A DNA stretch of 64,000 nucleotides. Source: Martelella sp. HB161492 (lineage in GTDB: Bacteria; Pseudomonadota; Alphaproteobacteria; Rhizobiales; Rhizobiaceae). Below, in pieces: positions 29,037 through 38,282 of this stretch. A model generated the notes under the pieces. The model made no database searches and was not told the origin of the DNA. It saw nothing but the letters and a program-made list of their open reading frames with translations. Positions within the stretch are counted from its first letter, which is position 1. Each line of letters opens with the position of its first letter. A program made the position numbers and the translations under genes. The stretch is taken from positions 145,203 to 209,202 of the forward strand of contig NZ_JAATVV010000012.1 in assembly GCF_013184775.1 (NCBI RefSeq), read 5' to 3'.

Positions 29037-29265
29037 AGACTGTTGACAAAGCCGTTCATATTGCATGCTTGAGGTGGAGCGGCCCCTGCCTCCGTCGTCA
29101 TCCCCTGCCTCCGTCGTCATCCCCGTGCTTGTCACGGGGATCCAGATTCATAATGCATTGAATAGACAGGTCCTTTCGCCGCGCGGACGCGCGTCGGCTG
29201 GATGCCTGTGACAAGCACAGGCATGAGGTCAGAAAAAGGGGCAAGGCTTGTCAGCAATCTGAGCC
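29037..29265. repeat. Repeat A, copy 2 (with internal 19-bp tandem duplication)
   Basis: The best copy for its ends: GGCTCAGACTGTTGACAA on the left (beginning in the hairpin arm at 29032) against TTGTCAGCAATCTGAGCC on the right, which are inverted repeats with 16 of 18 positions matching. It contains the core CGTGCTTGTCACGGGG and GCCTGTGACAAGCACAGGC. A 19-base unit, CCCCTGCCTCCGTCGTCAT, is duplicated in tandem at 29083-29101 and 29102-29120. No ORF. Confidence 0.8.
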
Positions 29266-29292
29266 GGTCTCATGCAAGCAGACCGGCTTTTT
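29261..29292 (+). terminator. Rho-independent terminator of ftsK
   Basis: GAGCCGGTCT (29261-29270) pairs with AGACCGGCT (29280-29288), followed by TTTTT. It lies about 280 bases past the ftsK stop because Repeat A separates the two; a second hairpin copy lies closer to ftsK. Confidence 0.8.
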
Positions 29293-29302
29293 GCTGCCGC
29301 TT

Positions 29303-29944
29303 TCAACGCTGCCGATAGCCCGTCATGGCATCGAGCTGTGCCAGAAGCAACGCCAGATGCCGGCTCGCAACGGGTTCGGCGAGCAGATCAATCTGCAGCA
29401 TATTGTTCCACGAATAGGCATGATCGACACGGAAGCTGGAAATGGCGCTGATGAGAAAGTGTACATCGACAGCCTCGACACCGTGGCGGAAAAGGCCGGC
29501 TTCGGCACCGCGGACGAGAATGCGCTTCAGCGGAGCGAAGGCCGCATCGCGCAGGCGCGCCGCGCCCGGCAGTGCATTCAGCATCGTGCCCTGCTGGAAA
29601 TTTTCCTGAAGCACCAGCCGGGTGAAATCGGCATTGTTCTGGTGGTAGAGAAAACTCTGCCGCGCCAGCGCATGCAGGGCCTCACGTGGCGCCAGCGCAT
29701 CGAGATGCAGGACGTCTTCTGACGCGCGGATATCGTCATAGGCGCGTTCCAGCACGGCGAGATAGACATGCTCCTTATTGCCGAAATAATAATAGAGCAT
29801 CCGTTTGGCACAGCCGGCTTCAGCCGCGATGCGTTCCAGCCTGGCACCATCAAAACCGAAACGGGCGAATTCATGCAGCGCCGCGTCCAGCAATCGCCGC
29901 CTTGTGTCGCCCTCCTGCGCCGGACCGGCAGTCACCTCATTCAA
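29303..29944 (-). CDS. TetR-family transcriptional regulator
   Basis: 213 residues if started at the TTG at 29944, which follows an excellent GGAGGAGAG Shine-Dalgarno. The ATG at 29971 would place that Shine-Dalgarno inside the gene. The N-terminal helix-turn-helix reads RRRLLDAALHEFARFGFDGA, LERIAAEAGCAKRMLYYYF and GNKEHVYLAVLE. The C-terminal part is a ligand-binding helical domain of the TetR_C type. No divergent partner is close: the membrane dehydrogenase lies about 500 bases away on the other strand and may or may not be its target. Confidence 0.88.
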   Translation of the reverse strand: MNEVTAGPAQEGDTRRRLLDAALHEFARFGFDGARLERIAAEAGCAKRMLYYYFGNKEHVYLAVLERAYDDIRASEDVLHLDALAPREALHALARQSFLYHQNNADFTRLVLQENFQQGTMLNALPGAARLRDAAFAPLKRILVRGAEAGLFRHGVEAVDVHFLISAISSFRVDHAYSWNNMLQIDLLAEPVASRHLALLLAQLDAMTGYRQR

Positions 29945-30470
29945 TCGCTCTCCTCCACTACAAATCATCATTATCCGGCGCTGAACCGGCGGCGTAACCG
30001 GACCGGAGCCCAGCCCTGGCGCATCGGCTCAAAAATCAGCATCGATTTTCGAAAAGAATGATGCGTCAATTCAATAAGATAGTGCGTCCTGTTGCGCCCA
30101 GAAGGACGCACCGGGACGCTCTATCTGTGCCATCCGCAAGCCTGGCAGACAAGCCGCCGGAGGCCGAAAGCCCGTCGAGCCGACAGGCACGACAGCGTCT
30201 GGGCGAAGGCAAGCCGACCCGAAGATAGCGTTCACATTGTGGATCGAGAAAAGAACGCTTTGTTCACATTTTTGACACCAAAGCGACGGCGCGAATACTC
30301 AGGTCATTGAAAATATTGATGAATTATGTGTTTTCTTTATGTCGCAGCAAAAACTAACAATCTTCAAGCTGGTATGGACTTTATTTCCCATGAGCGCTAA
30401 GTGCGGCAAATAGCCCTGTCTCGGGAAGCCTTTTCGCCGCCCGAATGCAGGCAAAAAGGAAAGAAACCCC
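29945..30470. other. Intergenic region before the membrane PQQ dehydrogenase
   Basis: A gap of 526 bases. Its first half holds Repeat B copy 1; 30225-30410 is AT-richer and probably contains the dehydrogenase promoter. No operator was recognised with confidence. Confidence 0.5.
30008..30124. repeat. Repeat B, copy 1 (RIME-like)
   Basis: An element of about 115 bases with two palindromic parts: GATTTTCGAAAAGAATGATGCG, centred on a TTTTCGAAAA-like core, and GTGCGTCC...GGACGCAC near 30081-30111. The same unit in opposite orientation is at 44861-44965. The structure resembles rhizobial intergenic mosaic elements (RIME); the name is from memory. Confidence 0.65.
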
Positions 30471-32909
30471 ATGGAAAAATCAGAAAAAAAGCTTTCCGCG
30501 CTGGCAAAGGCATGGCTGTGGCTGCTCGGCGTCGTGCTGGCAGCAGCTGCGTTGTTCTTTGTCATCGGCGGCGGAAAGCTGATCTCACTTGGAGGAAGCT
30601 GGTACTTCCTGATCGCAGGCATCGTGCTTCTGCTCGCCGCGATCCAGTTTTTCAGGCAGCGGCCCGCCGGTGCCTGGCTTTATCTCATCGCCTTTGCCGG
30701 AACGATCATCTGGTCGCTGTTTGATGTCGGTCTCAATTACTGGGGCCTGATCTCGCGCCTTCTGGCGATGACCTTCGGCGCCTTTGTCATCACCGCCTCG
30801 CTGCCGCTTCTCAACAGGGCGGCCGGCCGTTCTGCTGCAACCGGCAAGAGCCTGGCCGCCGCCGCCGTGTTCCTGGTGGCCGGCCTTGCAGGCTTTGGCT
30901 CGATGTTCAGCATCCACCCGGAGATCACCTCGGCAAAGCCCGCCGCAAGCCGCGTCGCCGTTACCCCGGAAACCGAGCAGAAGAACTGGTCCCATTATGG
31001 CAATACGGCCGGTAACAGCCGTTTTGCAGCTCTTGACCAGATCAATGTCGACAATGTCGATAATCTGCAGGTTGCCTGGACCTACCACACCGGCGACATT
31101 CCGATGTCCACGGGTTCGGGTGCCGAAGACCAGCTGACACCGCTTCAGGTTGGCGACAAGGTCTATCTGTGCACGGCCAAGAACAACGTCATCGCCCTTG
31201 ACGCCGATACCGGCAAGGAAGTCTGGCGCCACGACGTCAACGCCAATGTCGGTGGCGTGTGGGAACGTTGCCGCGGTCTGGCCTATTTCGATGCAACGCA
31301 GCCTGTTGTCCAGCCGAACGTTGACGGCTCGACCCCGGTTCCGCCGGCAAGCCTGCCGGACGGCGCCGTCTGCGCCACCCGCATCATCATGAATTCGATC
31401 GATGCCAATCTTTACGAATTCGATGCTCAAACCGGCGAAAGCTGCACCGATTTCGGCACCAATGGCGTTGTCGACCTCAAGACCGGCCTGGGCCCGCTCG
31501 GCAACAAGGCCTATTACACCATGACCTCGGCACCGACCATGGCTGGCACGACGATCGTGCTGGGCGGCCGCGTTGCCGACAATGTCCAGGTGGATATGCC
31601 CGGCGGCGTTCTGCGCGGCTTCGACGTCATGACCGGTGCTCAGCGCTGGTCCTTCGATACCGGCTCGGCCACACCGAACGCAGCGCTCAAGGATGGCGAA
31701 AACTACACCCGCTCCTCGGCCAACAACTGGGCCGGCAGCACCTATGATGCCGCATCGAACACGGTCTATTTCCCTCTGGGTTCGCCCTCGGTTGACCTTT
31801 ACGGTGTCACCCGCAGCGATATCGACCACAAATATGGTGCGTCCGTTCTGGCCCTTGATGCCACCACGGGTGAGGAAAAGTGGCACTTCCAGACGGTTCA
31901 CAACGACCTCTGGGACTTCGACCTTCCCATGGCGCCGTCGCTGATCGATTTCCCTGAAGCCGATGGCACCAAGGTTCCTGCCCTGGTGATCGGCACCAAG
32001 TCGGGACAGCTTTACGTGCTTGACCGCTATACCGGCAAGCCGCTGACCAAGGTTGAGGAAAAGCCGGTCAAGGCCGCCAATATCCCCAACGAGCCCTATG
32101 CGATGACGCAGCCGGTTTCGGTCGGCATGCCGCAGATCGGCAACCAGCTCCTGCATGAATCTGACATGTGGGGCGCGACGCCGTTCGATCAGCTGCTGTG
32201 CCGCATCTCCTTCAAGTCGATGCGCTATGAAGGGCTCTATACGGCACCGGGCACCGACCTTTCGCTCAGCTTCCCGGGTTCGCTCGGTGGCATGAACTGG
32301 GGCGGTCTCTCGACGGATCCGAACAACGACCTCATCTTCGTCAACGACATGCGCCTTGGCCTGTGGGTACAGATGTTCCCGCAGGAAAAGAAGGCTGCCC
32401 TGTCTGATGGCGGCGAGAGCCCGAATGCCGGCATGGGTGAAGTTCCGCTCGGCGGCACACCTTATGCCGTCGTCAAGAACCGTTTCCTGTCGCAGCTTGG
32501 CATTCCCTGCCAGAAGCCGCCTTTCGGCACGCTTTCGGCCATCGACATGAAGACCCAGAAGATCGTCTGGCAGGTTCCGGTCGGCACGGTTCAGGATACC
32601 GGCCCGCTCGGCATCAAGATGGGCATGCCGATCCCGGTCGGCATGCCGACACTGGGCGGCTCGCTCGTCACCCAGGGCGGTCTGGTCTTCTTCGCCGGTA
32701 CGCAGGATTTCTATCTGCGCGCCTGGGATGAGGCCACCGGCAAGGAAATCTGGAAGTCCCGCCTGCCCGTCGGCAGCCAGGGCGGCCCGATGACCTACAA
32801 GTCGCCGAAGACCGGCAAGCAATATGTCGTGATTTCGGCCGGCGGTGCCCGCCAGTCCATGCAGCGCGGCGATTACGTCATCGCCTACGCCCTGCCGGAT
32901 CAGAACTGA
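30471..32909 (+). CDS. Membrane-bound PQQ-dependent glucose/quinate-family dehydrogenase
   Basis: 812 residues. The first 150 form about five membrane helices (for example LLGVVLAAAALFFVIGGG, FLIAGIVLLLAAIQFF). A periplasmic eight-blade quinoprotein domain starts near NWSHYGNTAGNSRFAALDQI. The candidate catalytic aspartate is in NDLWDFDLPMAPSL. The layout and length match membrane glucose dehydrogenase (Gcd) and quinate/shikimate dehydrogenase, which pass electrons directly to ubiquinone. The substrate is not decided by sequence. PQQ synthesis genes are not in the window. It ends at a strong hairpin, so the ABC genes downstream may be separate. Confidence 0.93.
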   Translation: MEKSEKKLSALAKAWLWLLGVVLAAAALFFVIGGGKLISLGGSWYFLIAGIVLLLAAIQFFRQRPAGAWLYLIAFAGTIIWSLFDVGLNYWGLISRLLAMTFGAFVITASLPLLNRAAGRSAATGKSLAAAAVFLVAGLAGFGSMFSIHPEITSAKPAASRVAVTPETEQKNWSHYGNTAGNSRFAALDQINVDNVDNLQVAWTYHTGDIPMSTGSGAEDQLTPLQVGDKVYLCTAKNNVIALDADTGKEVWRHDVNANVGGVWERCRGLAYFDATQPVVQPNVDGSTPVPPASLPDGAVCATRIIMNSIDANLYEFDAQTGESCTDFGTNGVVDLKTGLGPLGNKAYYTMTSAPTMAGTTIVLGGRVADNVQVDMPGGVLRGFDVMTGAQRWSFDTGSATPNAALKDGENYTRSSANNWAGSTYDAASNTVYFPLGSPSVDLYGVTRSDIDHKYGASVLALDATTGEEKWHFQTVHNDLWDFDLPMAPSLIDFPEADGTKVPALVIGTKSGQLYVLDRYTGKPLTKVEEKPVKAANIPNEPYAMTQPVSVGMPQIGNQLLHESDMWGATPFDQLLCRISFKSMRYEGLYTAPGTDLSLSFPGSLGGMNWGGLSTDPNNDLIFVNDMRLGLWVQMFPQEKKAALSDGGESPNAGMGEVPLGGTPYAVVKNRFLSQLGIPCQKPPFGTLSAIDMKTQKIVWQVPVGTVQDTGPLGIKMGMPIPVGMPTLGGSLVTQGGLVFFAGTQDFYLRAWDEATGKEIWKSRLPVGSQGGPMTYKSPKTGKQYVVISAGGARQSMQRGDYVIAYALPDQN

Positions 32910-32923
32910 TCCCTCAAAGAACC

Positions 32924-32950
32924 GGCCTTCCCGTTTTTGACGGGAAGGCC
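32924..32950 (+). terminator. Hairpin after the PQQ dehydrogenase
   Basis: GGCCTTCCCG (32924-32933) pairs perfectly with CGGGAAGGCC (32941-32950) around a loop of seven bases (TTTTTGA). There is no downstream T-run, so it may terminate inefficiently or stabilise the mRNA 3' end. Confidence 0.6.
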
Positions 32951-33023
32951 TCAAAGCATTGGACAAAAGCGACCGCCGGTCCCTGGCGAAACCGATGCGC
33001 CAAACCAAGAAATCCACACCATC

Positions 33024-33920
33024 ATGACCAAAGAGAACGATAGCAGCAAAAGGAACGCGCCGACCGCCCGCAATGACGGCCTGCTGAAAGGCCTGCGCCA
33101 CGAGATCGCAGATCTCGGCGATGGCATTGTCGAAGCGGCGAAATGGGTTGGCAGACGGCCGCTGCATGTCTGGCTTCGCGCCGGCGTTCTCATCGCCGCC
33201 TGGTTCATCTGGTCGCTCACCGCAGCGCATCTGCCGCGCGGCTTCTTCACCACGCCAACCGAAACGGCGCGTGCCCTTGCAGACATGCTTCAGGATTTTC
33301 GCCAGCTCTATCTGCGCGCCATCGTCAATACGCTCTACGTCTACTGGACCGGGCTTCTCATTTCCGCCCTGATCGGAATTCCGCTGGGATTGTTTCTCGC
33401 GGCTGTGCCATTGATGGGGCGCACCTTCACCCCTTATGTGAACGCGCTTGCGGCAACGCCGCTGATCGCTCTGATGCCGATGGTCATCCTGATTTTCGGA
33501 CTTGGCGACGGCTCGAAAATCCTGATCGTGACGCTTGGCGCCATCATGCCGGTGATCATCAACAGCTATGCCGGGCTGCGCAATGCCGATCCGAAACTGG
33601 ATGAAATGGCCCGCGCCTATGGATTCTCCCGCATCGCCCTGTGGCGTCATGTCCGGCTGCCCGCAGCCTTCCCCGTCATCATGGCGGGCCTCAGACTTGG
33701 CGCGACAACCGGCCTTGTCACCGCGGTTGTTGCCGACATCTACATGGCGATGACCGGTCTCGGTGCGCTGCTGATTGCCTATGGCAACAGCTTCCTGATG
33801 GGCAACTATCTGATCGTCATGCTGACCCTGGCCGCCATCGGCGTCGGTACGACCGCGCTTCTCTCGGCCATCGAACGCCTGTTGACGCCGAAACCGGTAC
33901 GCCGGCGGCTCTATTCCTGA
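33024..33920 (+). CDS. ABC transporter permease (nitrate/sulfonate/taurine family)
   Basis: 298 residues from the ATG at 33024; the N-terminal reading to 32937 is not supported. The permease shows about six helices and the EAA-like cytoplasmic loop: MARAYGFSRIALWRHVRLPAAFPVIMAG with the conserved glycine. The type resembles SsuC/TauC/ThiX permeases. It is followed by a signal-peptide-bearing binding protein and an ATPase with short spacing, forming a complete importer. The substrate is unknown; pyrimidine precursors, aliphatic sulfonates and similar small compounds are typical of the family. Confidence 0.9.
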   Translation: MTKENDSSKRNAPTARNDGLLKGLRHEIADLGDGIVEAAKWVGRRPLHVWLRAGVLIAAWFIWSLTAAHLPRGFFTTPTETARALADMLQDFRQLYLRAIVNTLYVYWTGLLISALIGIPLGLFLAAVPLMGRTFTPYVNALAATPLIALMPMVILIFGLGDGSKILIVTLGAIMPVIINSYAGLRNADPKLDEMARAYGFSRIALWRHVRLPAAFPVIMAGLRLGATTGLVTAVVADIYMAMTGLGALLIAYGNSFLMGNYLIVMLTLAAIGVGTTALLSAIERLLTPKPVRRRLYS

Positions 33921-33945
33921 AATTTTAGAAATGACTGGAAAAACC

Positions 33946-34956
33946 ATGTTCCGCACATTCATTCTCGCAGCCATGGGCGCGTTGCTGATCTCCGGCGCTT
34001 CGGCGCATGCCGATCCCTTCCGCATCATCGTCACCGAAACGGAAGCGCCGCTGGTCCCCAATTCGCTGATCTACCTTGCCCAGCAGGAAGGCTTTTTCGA
34101 GCGCGCCGGTGTCGACGTCACTCTGGTGCCGGTGCAGCAGACGCCGATGGCGATCGCCGCCCTTCAGGCCGGTGATGGCGACATGGCCAATATCTCCCTG
34201 TCTTCATTGCTTGATCTCCATGCCCAGGGTGCATCCGATTTTGTCGCGGTCCATTCCTCCGACAAGGCGATCCCCTTCATCATCGCCGGGCGTGATGACG
34301 TGACGCTGAAAAACATGGCCGGCAAACGCTTCGGCATCGGTCGCCCCAACAGCCTCGACGCGACCATGTCGTCTGCCGTGCTCGGCACCAAGGGTGTCAG
34401 CCTTGAGGCCATGACGCTGATGCCGCTCGGCCAGCCGGCGGTGCGCGGTCAGGCGCTGATGGCGGGCCGTGTCGATGCGACGACGCTTTCCATCGGCAGC
34501 TATCTGGCGCTGCCGGACAAGAGCAATCTGCACATTCTGGTGGATGTGAAGGACTATTTCGATGCCGCCCCGGTGGTCACCAAGGTGGATGTTGTCCGCC
34601 GTCCCACCCTTGAAACCCGTGCCGGCGATCTGCAGCACGTGCTTGAAGCGCTGACGCTGGCGGCGCGTGATTTTGCCGAAAATCCCGATCACTGGGTGAC
34701 GGCGATGGAAAAGGCCCGCCCCGACATTGCCCCGGAAACGCTTGAGGCGCTTGCAAAAGCCTATGCCAACAGCTGGACCGTCAATGGCGGTTTCCAGAAA
34801 GACGAGTTGCTCTACGCCCAGACCTGGTATCAAAAGGGCGAGCCGACCAATACCGCCTATCTGGTAGACCCGGCCAACTGGATCGATTTTGCCCCGATGG
34901 ATGCCGTATTGAAAGCGATCGGCCCCTCGGATCTTGGAGACAGCATTTCGCGCTGA
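33946..34956 (+). CDS. ABC transporter substrate-binding protein (NMT1/TauA-like)
   Basis: 336 residues from the ATG at 33946, with a cleavable signal peptide (MFRTFILAAMGALLISGASAHA). An ATG at 33931 is the alternative. The mature protein has LIYLAQQEGFFERAGVDVTLVP and AALQAGDGDMANISLSSLL, the layout of NMT1/TauA/SsuA binding proteins that deliver small anions or ring compounds. It is the middle gene of a three-gene importer. It is not closely similar to the cytosolic Pht5-like protein elsewhere in this window. Confidence 0.9.
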   Translation: MFRTFILAAMGALLISGASAHADPFRIIVTETEAPLVPNSLIYLAQQEGFFERAGVDVTLVPVQQTPMAIAALQAGDGDMANISLSSLLDLHAQGASDFVAVHSSDKAIPFIIAGRDDVTLKNMAGKRFGIGRPNSLDATMSSAVLGTKGVSLEAMTLMPLGQPAVRGQALMAGRVDATTLSIGSYLALPDKSNLHILVDVKDYFDAAPVVTKVDVVRRPTLETRAGDLQHVLEALTLAARDFAENPDHWVTAMEKARPDIAPETLEALAKAYANSWTVNGGFQKDELLYAQTWYQKGEPTNTAYLVDPANWIDFAPMDAVLKAIGPSDLGDSISR

Positions 34957-34961
34957 TTGAG

Positions 34962-35687
34962 ATGAAAACACTCGCCATTGATCATGTTGCGCTCAGCTAC
35001 GGGAGAGAGCGGCTGGTTCTCTCCGATATCTCGCTTGTGGCGGACAAGGAGCGGATCACCGTCATTCTCGGCCCGTCGGGCTGCGGCAAGACCAGCCTGC
35101 TGCGCATTGCCGCCGGGCTTATCGCGCCCGACAGCGGCACGGTCATGATCGATGGCCGACCGCCGGTTCCCGGCCGTGACACGGCACTCCTGTTTCAGGA
35201 TGCCCGCCTGCTGCCCTGGAGAACCGCGCGGCAGAACCTCATGGTCGTGCCGGGGGCAGGCAGGGCAGACACGGCTGATGCACTTCTGGCCCGTGTCGGT
35301 CTTGAAGGCGCCGGCGATCTTTACCCGGAAGAACTTTCCGGCGGCATGCAGCAGCGCCTCGCACTGGCGCGGGCGCTTGCGACACCCGCCCCGCTTCTTC
35401 TGATGGACGAACCCTTTGCAAGCCTGGATGCGCTGGCGCGCGAGGAGATGCAGAGCGAGCTGTTGCGGGTACTTGATGCGGAGAAAGAACGCCGCATCCT
35501 GTTCGTCACCCATTCGGTCGATGAGGCCCTGATCCTTGCCGAGCAGATCGTGGTGATGCGCCCCGCTCCGGGGCATATCGATCAGATCGTCCGGCCCGCG
35601 CTTGGCCCGGCAGGGACCATGCGGCGTGATCATCCGATGTTCGCTGATATCCGCCGCGATCTCGCCGACGCACTGCACCGTTCATAG
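34962..35687 (+). CDS. ABC transporter ATP-binding protein (SsuB/TauB type)
   Basis: 241 residues. Walker A GPSGCGKTS at about 37-45, Q-loop TALLFQDARLLPW, signature LSGGMQQRLALARAL, Walker B LLLMDEPFASLDA and the H-loop FVTHSVDEAL are all intact. It energises the permease and binding protein encoded just upstream (5-base gap). The stop overlaps the convergent DUF4186 gene by six bases. Confidence 0.95.
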   Translation: MKTLAIDHVALSYGRERLVLSDISLVADKERITVILGPSGCGKTSLLRIAAGLIAPDSGTVMIDGRPPVPGRDTALLFQDARLLPWRTARQNLMVVPGAGRADTADALLARVGLEGAGDLYPEELSGGMQQRLALARALATPAPLLLMDEPFASLDALAREEMQSELLRVLDAEKERRILFVTHSVDEALILAEQIVVMRPAPGHIDQIVRPALGPAGTMRRDHPMFADIRRDLADALHRS

Positions 35688-36047
35688 AGCGTTGCCGCGC
35701 ATCTGACTGACGATGAAGCGGTCAATCACCCTGCAGACATAGGCGATCTCGACCTCATCGAGTGCCCGCCCCTTTTCTATTCCATGCCATTTTTCCAGAC
35801 AGCCGCGACAGCAGGTGGCGGTGGCATGCTGGGCGACGAAACAGGGATGGCCGCGCATCGGTGTCTGTTTGCCATCATTGGCCGGGTCGGCAGGCGAGAG
35901 CCGCTGACGGATGAAACCATCGACATGATCGTTGATCTCCGCTCTGCCCTTCTGCATCGCATAGGCCTTGTCGGCCGCAGACAGATGGAAGCGGCTGCGA
36001 AAGCGCGATTTAGACAGCCGGCCGAAAAGTGAGTCGAGTTCGTCCAT
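35682..36047 (-). CDS. DUF4186 family protein
   Basis: 121 residues, a typical length. The family-diagnostic run is near KSRFRSRFHLSAADKAYAM, GFIRQRLSPADPANDGKQTP and MRGHPCFVAQHATATCCRGC followed by LEKWHGI; the Cys-Cys-x2-Cys with nearby His could bind a metal. No function is known to me. It follows the UgpC-like gene by 17 bases on the same strand and could be read through from it, but shares no obvious role. Convergent overlap with the ABC ATPase stop. Confidence 0.85.
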   Translation of the reverse strand: MDELDSLFGRLSKSRFRSRFHLSAADKAYAMQKGRAEINDHVDGFIRQRLSPADPANDGKQTPMRGHPCFVAQHATATCCRGCLEKWHGIEKGRALDEVEIAYVCRVIDRFIVSQMRGNAL

Positions 36048-36064
36048 TGCCTCTGCGGGCAGGC

Positions 36065-37132
36065 TCAGTTGATCCTGTCGCCGCTTTCCTTGTCGAAGAG
36101 ATGCATATGGGCGGTATCGCAGGCGATCCTGATCGGTGCGAAACGCTCGAACATCACCCGCTCGGCCGTCAGCAGCAGGATCTGATCGTCGCCGACCGTC
36201 AGCGTCGCATGGGTTTCAGAACCAGTGGTTTCGGTAAAGTCGACCTTGCCGGAAACACCGTCATCGGCCATTGCCACATGTTCCGGGCGCACCCCCATGA
36301 CAATCTGCCGGCCGGCGGCAAGACCATCGGTGACCGGCAGCGGCCAGATCGTTCCGGCTGCCGTTTTCAGCGCCAGACCGTTATCCGCAGGCACCACCTC
36401 GCCCTCGACAAGGTTCATCGGCGGTGCGCCGATAAAACCGGCGGCGAAGACATTTTCCGGCCGGTCATAAAGATCAAGCGGCGTACCGACCTGAATAATG
36501 TGCCCGTCCTTCATCAGCACGATCCGCTCCCCCATGGTCATGGCCTCCATCTGATCATGGGTCACATAGATCATCGTCGTGCCAAGGCGGCGATGCAGTG
36601 CCTTGATTTCGGCGCGCAGCTGGCCACGCAGCTTGGCATCGAGATTGGAAAGCGGCTCATCAAACAGAAAGGCTTCCGGCTCGCGCACGATCGCACGGCC
36701 CATGGCGACGCGCTGCTTCTGCCCGCCGGACAATTCGCTCGGATGGCGCTCCAGCACATCGGTAAGGCCCAGCATTTCAGCCGCCTTTTCCACCATGATG
36801 TCCCGCTCAGCCTTGCCCTTGCCGGCCATGCGCAGGGCAAAGCCCATGTTCTTGCGCACCGACATATGCGGATAGAGCGCATAATCCTGAAACACCATGG
36901 CAATGTTGCGGTCCTTCGGCTGCAGCTTGTTGGCAACCGTGCCGTCAACCAGGATCTCGCCATCGGTCACCGATTCGAGCCCCGAAATCATCTTCAGCAG
37001 CGTCGACTTTCCGCAACCGGACGGGCCGACCAGCACAACGAATTCACCATCGCGGATCTCAAGATCGATACCGTGGATGACTTCGCGGGCGCCATATTTC
37101 TTGACGAGCTTGCTGAGCGCGAGACTGGCCAT
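36065..37132 (-). CDS. UgpC/MsmK-type sugar ABC transporter ATPase (orphan)
   Basis: 355 residues: nucleotide-binding domain with Walker A GPSGCGKST (36-44), LSGGQKQRVAMGRAI, FLFDEPLSNLDAKL, then a C-terminal TOBE/OB region (MGVRPEHVAMADDGVSGKV). Such ATPases serve sn-glycerol-3-phosphate, maltose or other sugar importers. No binding protein or permease gene adjoins it, so it may be a shared ATPase used by transporters elsewhere. Preceded upstream by Repeat A copy 3 and a gap of about 490 bases. Confidence 0.92.
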   Translation of the reverse strand: MASLALSKLVKKYGAREVIHGIDLEIRDGEFVVLVGPSGCGKSTLLKMISGLESVTDGEILVDGTVANKLQPKDRNIAMVFQDYALYPHMSVRKNMGFALRMAGKGKAERDIMVEKAAEMLGLTDVLERHPSELSGGQKQRVAMGRAIVREPEAFLFDEPLSNLDAKLRGQLRAEIKALHRRLGTTMIYVTHDQMEAMTMGERIVLMKDGHIIQVGTPLDLYDRPENVFAAGFIGAPPMNLVEGEVVPADNGLALKTAAGTIWPLPVTDGLAAGRQIVMGVRPEHVAMADDGVSGKVDFTETTGSETHATLTVGDDQILLLTAERVMFERFAPIRIACDTAHMHLFDKESGDRIN

Positions 37133-37359
37133 TTTCCTGTCCTTCCGGCGTTTGTCATTGTCGGATCCGGCGCTCTTTTTGGCGCCGAGGGCCGATCAGA
37201 TCGTTTTTTTGACGCATCGGGTTATCGAAAAACCGGTGCCCGCTCTTTCGATCGATACTCCAGTCCTTACAGCGCTTCGCGCCGCAAGAAAACCTCCCTC
37301 CATTTCTCTTGTAATCCACCGCCTGTCTTTGACAACAATCAAGCCGGCTCCAAGGCCGA

Positions 37360-37569
37360 AACAGGACAAAGCCATTCAGATTGCCTGTTTGGGGTGGTAT
37401 AGCCGCCCCCTCTGTCGTCATCCCCGTGCTCGTCACGGGGATCCAGGCTCTTCTGGGCATTGGATTATAAGAGTCTTTCGCCGCGCGGACGCGCGTCGGC
37501 TGGATGCCTGTGGACCAAGCACAGGCATGACATCAGAAAAAGGGGCGAGGTTTGTCAGCAGTCTGAGCC
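37360..37569. repeat. Repeat A, copy 3
   Basis: Same unit as at 11834-12034: left AGGACAAAGCCATTCAGATTG, core TCATCCCCGTGCTCGTCACG, TTTCGCCGCGCGGACGCG, GATGCCTGTGGACCAAGCAC and right TTTGTCAGCAGTCTGAGCC. The rest of the 487-base gap (37133-37619) shows no other feature. Its left end is less well preserved than those of copies 2 and 4. Confidence 0.75.
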
Positions 37570-37619
37570 GCAAACCCTGTGGCTCGCGGCTCTCACATGC
37601 CTCATTCAGGACGATGAGA

Positions 37620-38282
37620 TCAGGCGACCGGCCAGACCTCTTGCAGCTTTTCGCCCGCAAGAATGCGGTCGCGCGCCTTTGCCTCTTCGCGGCCAAGCTT
37701 GTCGGCCTGATCGGCGACCGCCTTGACCTTAGCCTTCGGGATCACGACCACGCCATCGACGTCGCCGAAGATCACATCGCCGGGATTGACTGTCGCCTTG
37801 CCGATGGTCAGCGGCACCTGGCTTTCCTTCGGTTCCTTCTTGCCGGTCACGCCGATCGGGCTTGGCATGGTGCCGAACAGCGGATAGCCGAGCGCGCGGA
37901 CCTGGGCGAGATCGCGCACCGTGCCATTGACAACCGTTGCAGCCAGGCCGCGCGTCTTGGCGCCGGAACTCATCAGTTCGCCCGAGCAGGAGCCCGGTGC
38001 ACAGGAAGCGTCGCATACCATCACCCCGCCCTTGGGCGCGCGGTCGATGGCGTTATGGTAGACATCCTGCGGCTCGCCCTTGCGGGTGGACGGCGCGAAC
38101 AGAACCGTCACCGCCGGGCCGCAGATGACCTCGCCTGGCTTCAGTGCACTCTGCAGCGAAATCCCTTCAAGGCAGCCCCAGAGGCCGAGCGCCTCCATGC
38201 TGTCGTGAATATCGCCGGAATACCACTTCTTCAGGCGTTCGATTGCCTCCCAATCGGTGTCCGAATAATCAAAGTCAGCCAT
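37620..38282 (-). CDS. RraA-family (HMG/CHA aldolase-like) protein
   Basis: 220 residues from the ATG at 38282, which has AGAGG at the right spacing and overlaps the GntR stop by 8 bases. GTVRDLAQVRALGYPLFGT carries the Arg-Asp pair seen in class II HMG/CHA aldolases and RraA-like proteins, and GDVIFGDVDGVVVIPKA is diagnostic. In RNA biology RraA regulates RNase E, but the length, operon and location beside sugar-acid transport and SDR genes favour an aldolase or decarboxylase splitting a 4-hydroxy-2-oxo acid. Confidence 0.85.
   Translation of the reverse strand: MADFDYSDTDWEAIERLKKWYSGDIHDSMEALGLWGCLEGISLQSALKPGEVICGPAVTVLFAPSTRKGEPQDVYHNAIDRAPKGGVMVCDASCAPGSCSGELMSSGAKTRGLAATVVNGTVRDLAQVRALGYPLFGTMPSPIGVTGKKEPKESQVPLTIGKATVNPGDVIFGDVDGVVVIPKAKVKAVADQADKLGREEAKARDRILAGEKLQEVWPVA

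Noticed and set aside
29083..29120. Start of a CRISPR-like or VNTR array
   Set aside because: Only two adjoining units with no spacers and no cas genes; it is a simple tandem duplication inside Repeat A.
30585..34061. 1158-residue open frame on the minus strand
   Set aside because: It runs antisense through the PQQ dehydrogenase and the ABC genes, whose own frames carry clear family motifs; the composition is shadow-like.
37620..38282. RraA as RNase E inhibitor
   Set aside because: The operon with GntR and transporter genes and the aldolase-like Arg-Asp motif favour metabolism; a regulatory role was not called.
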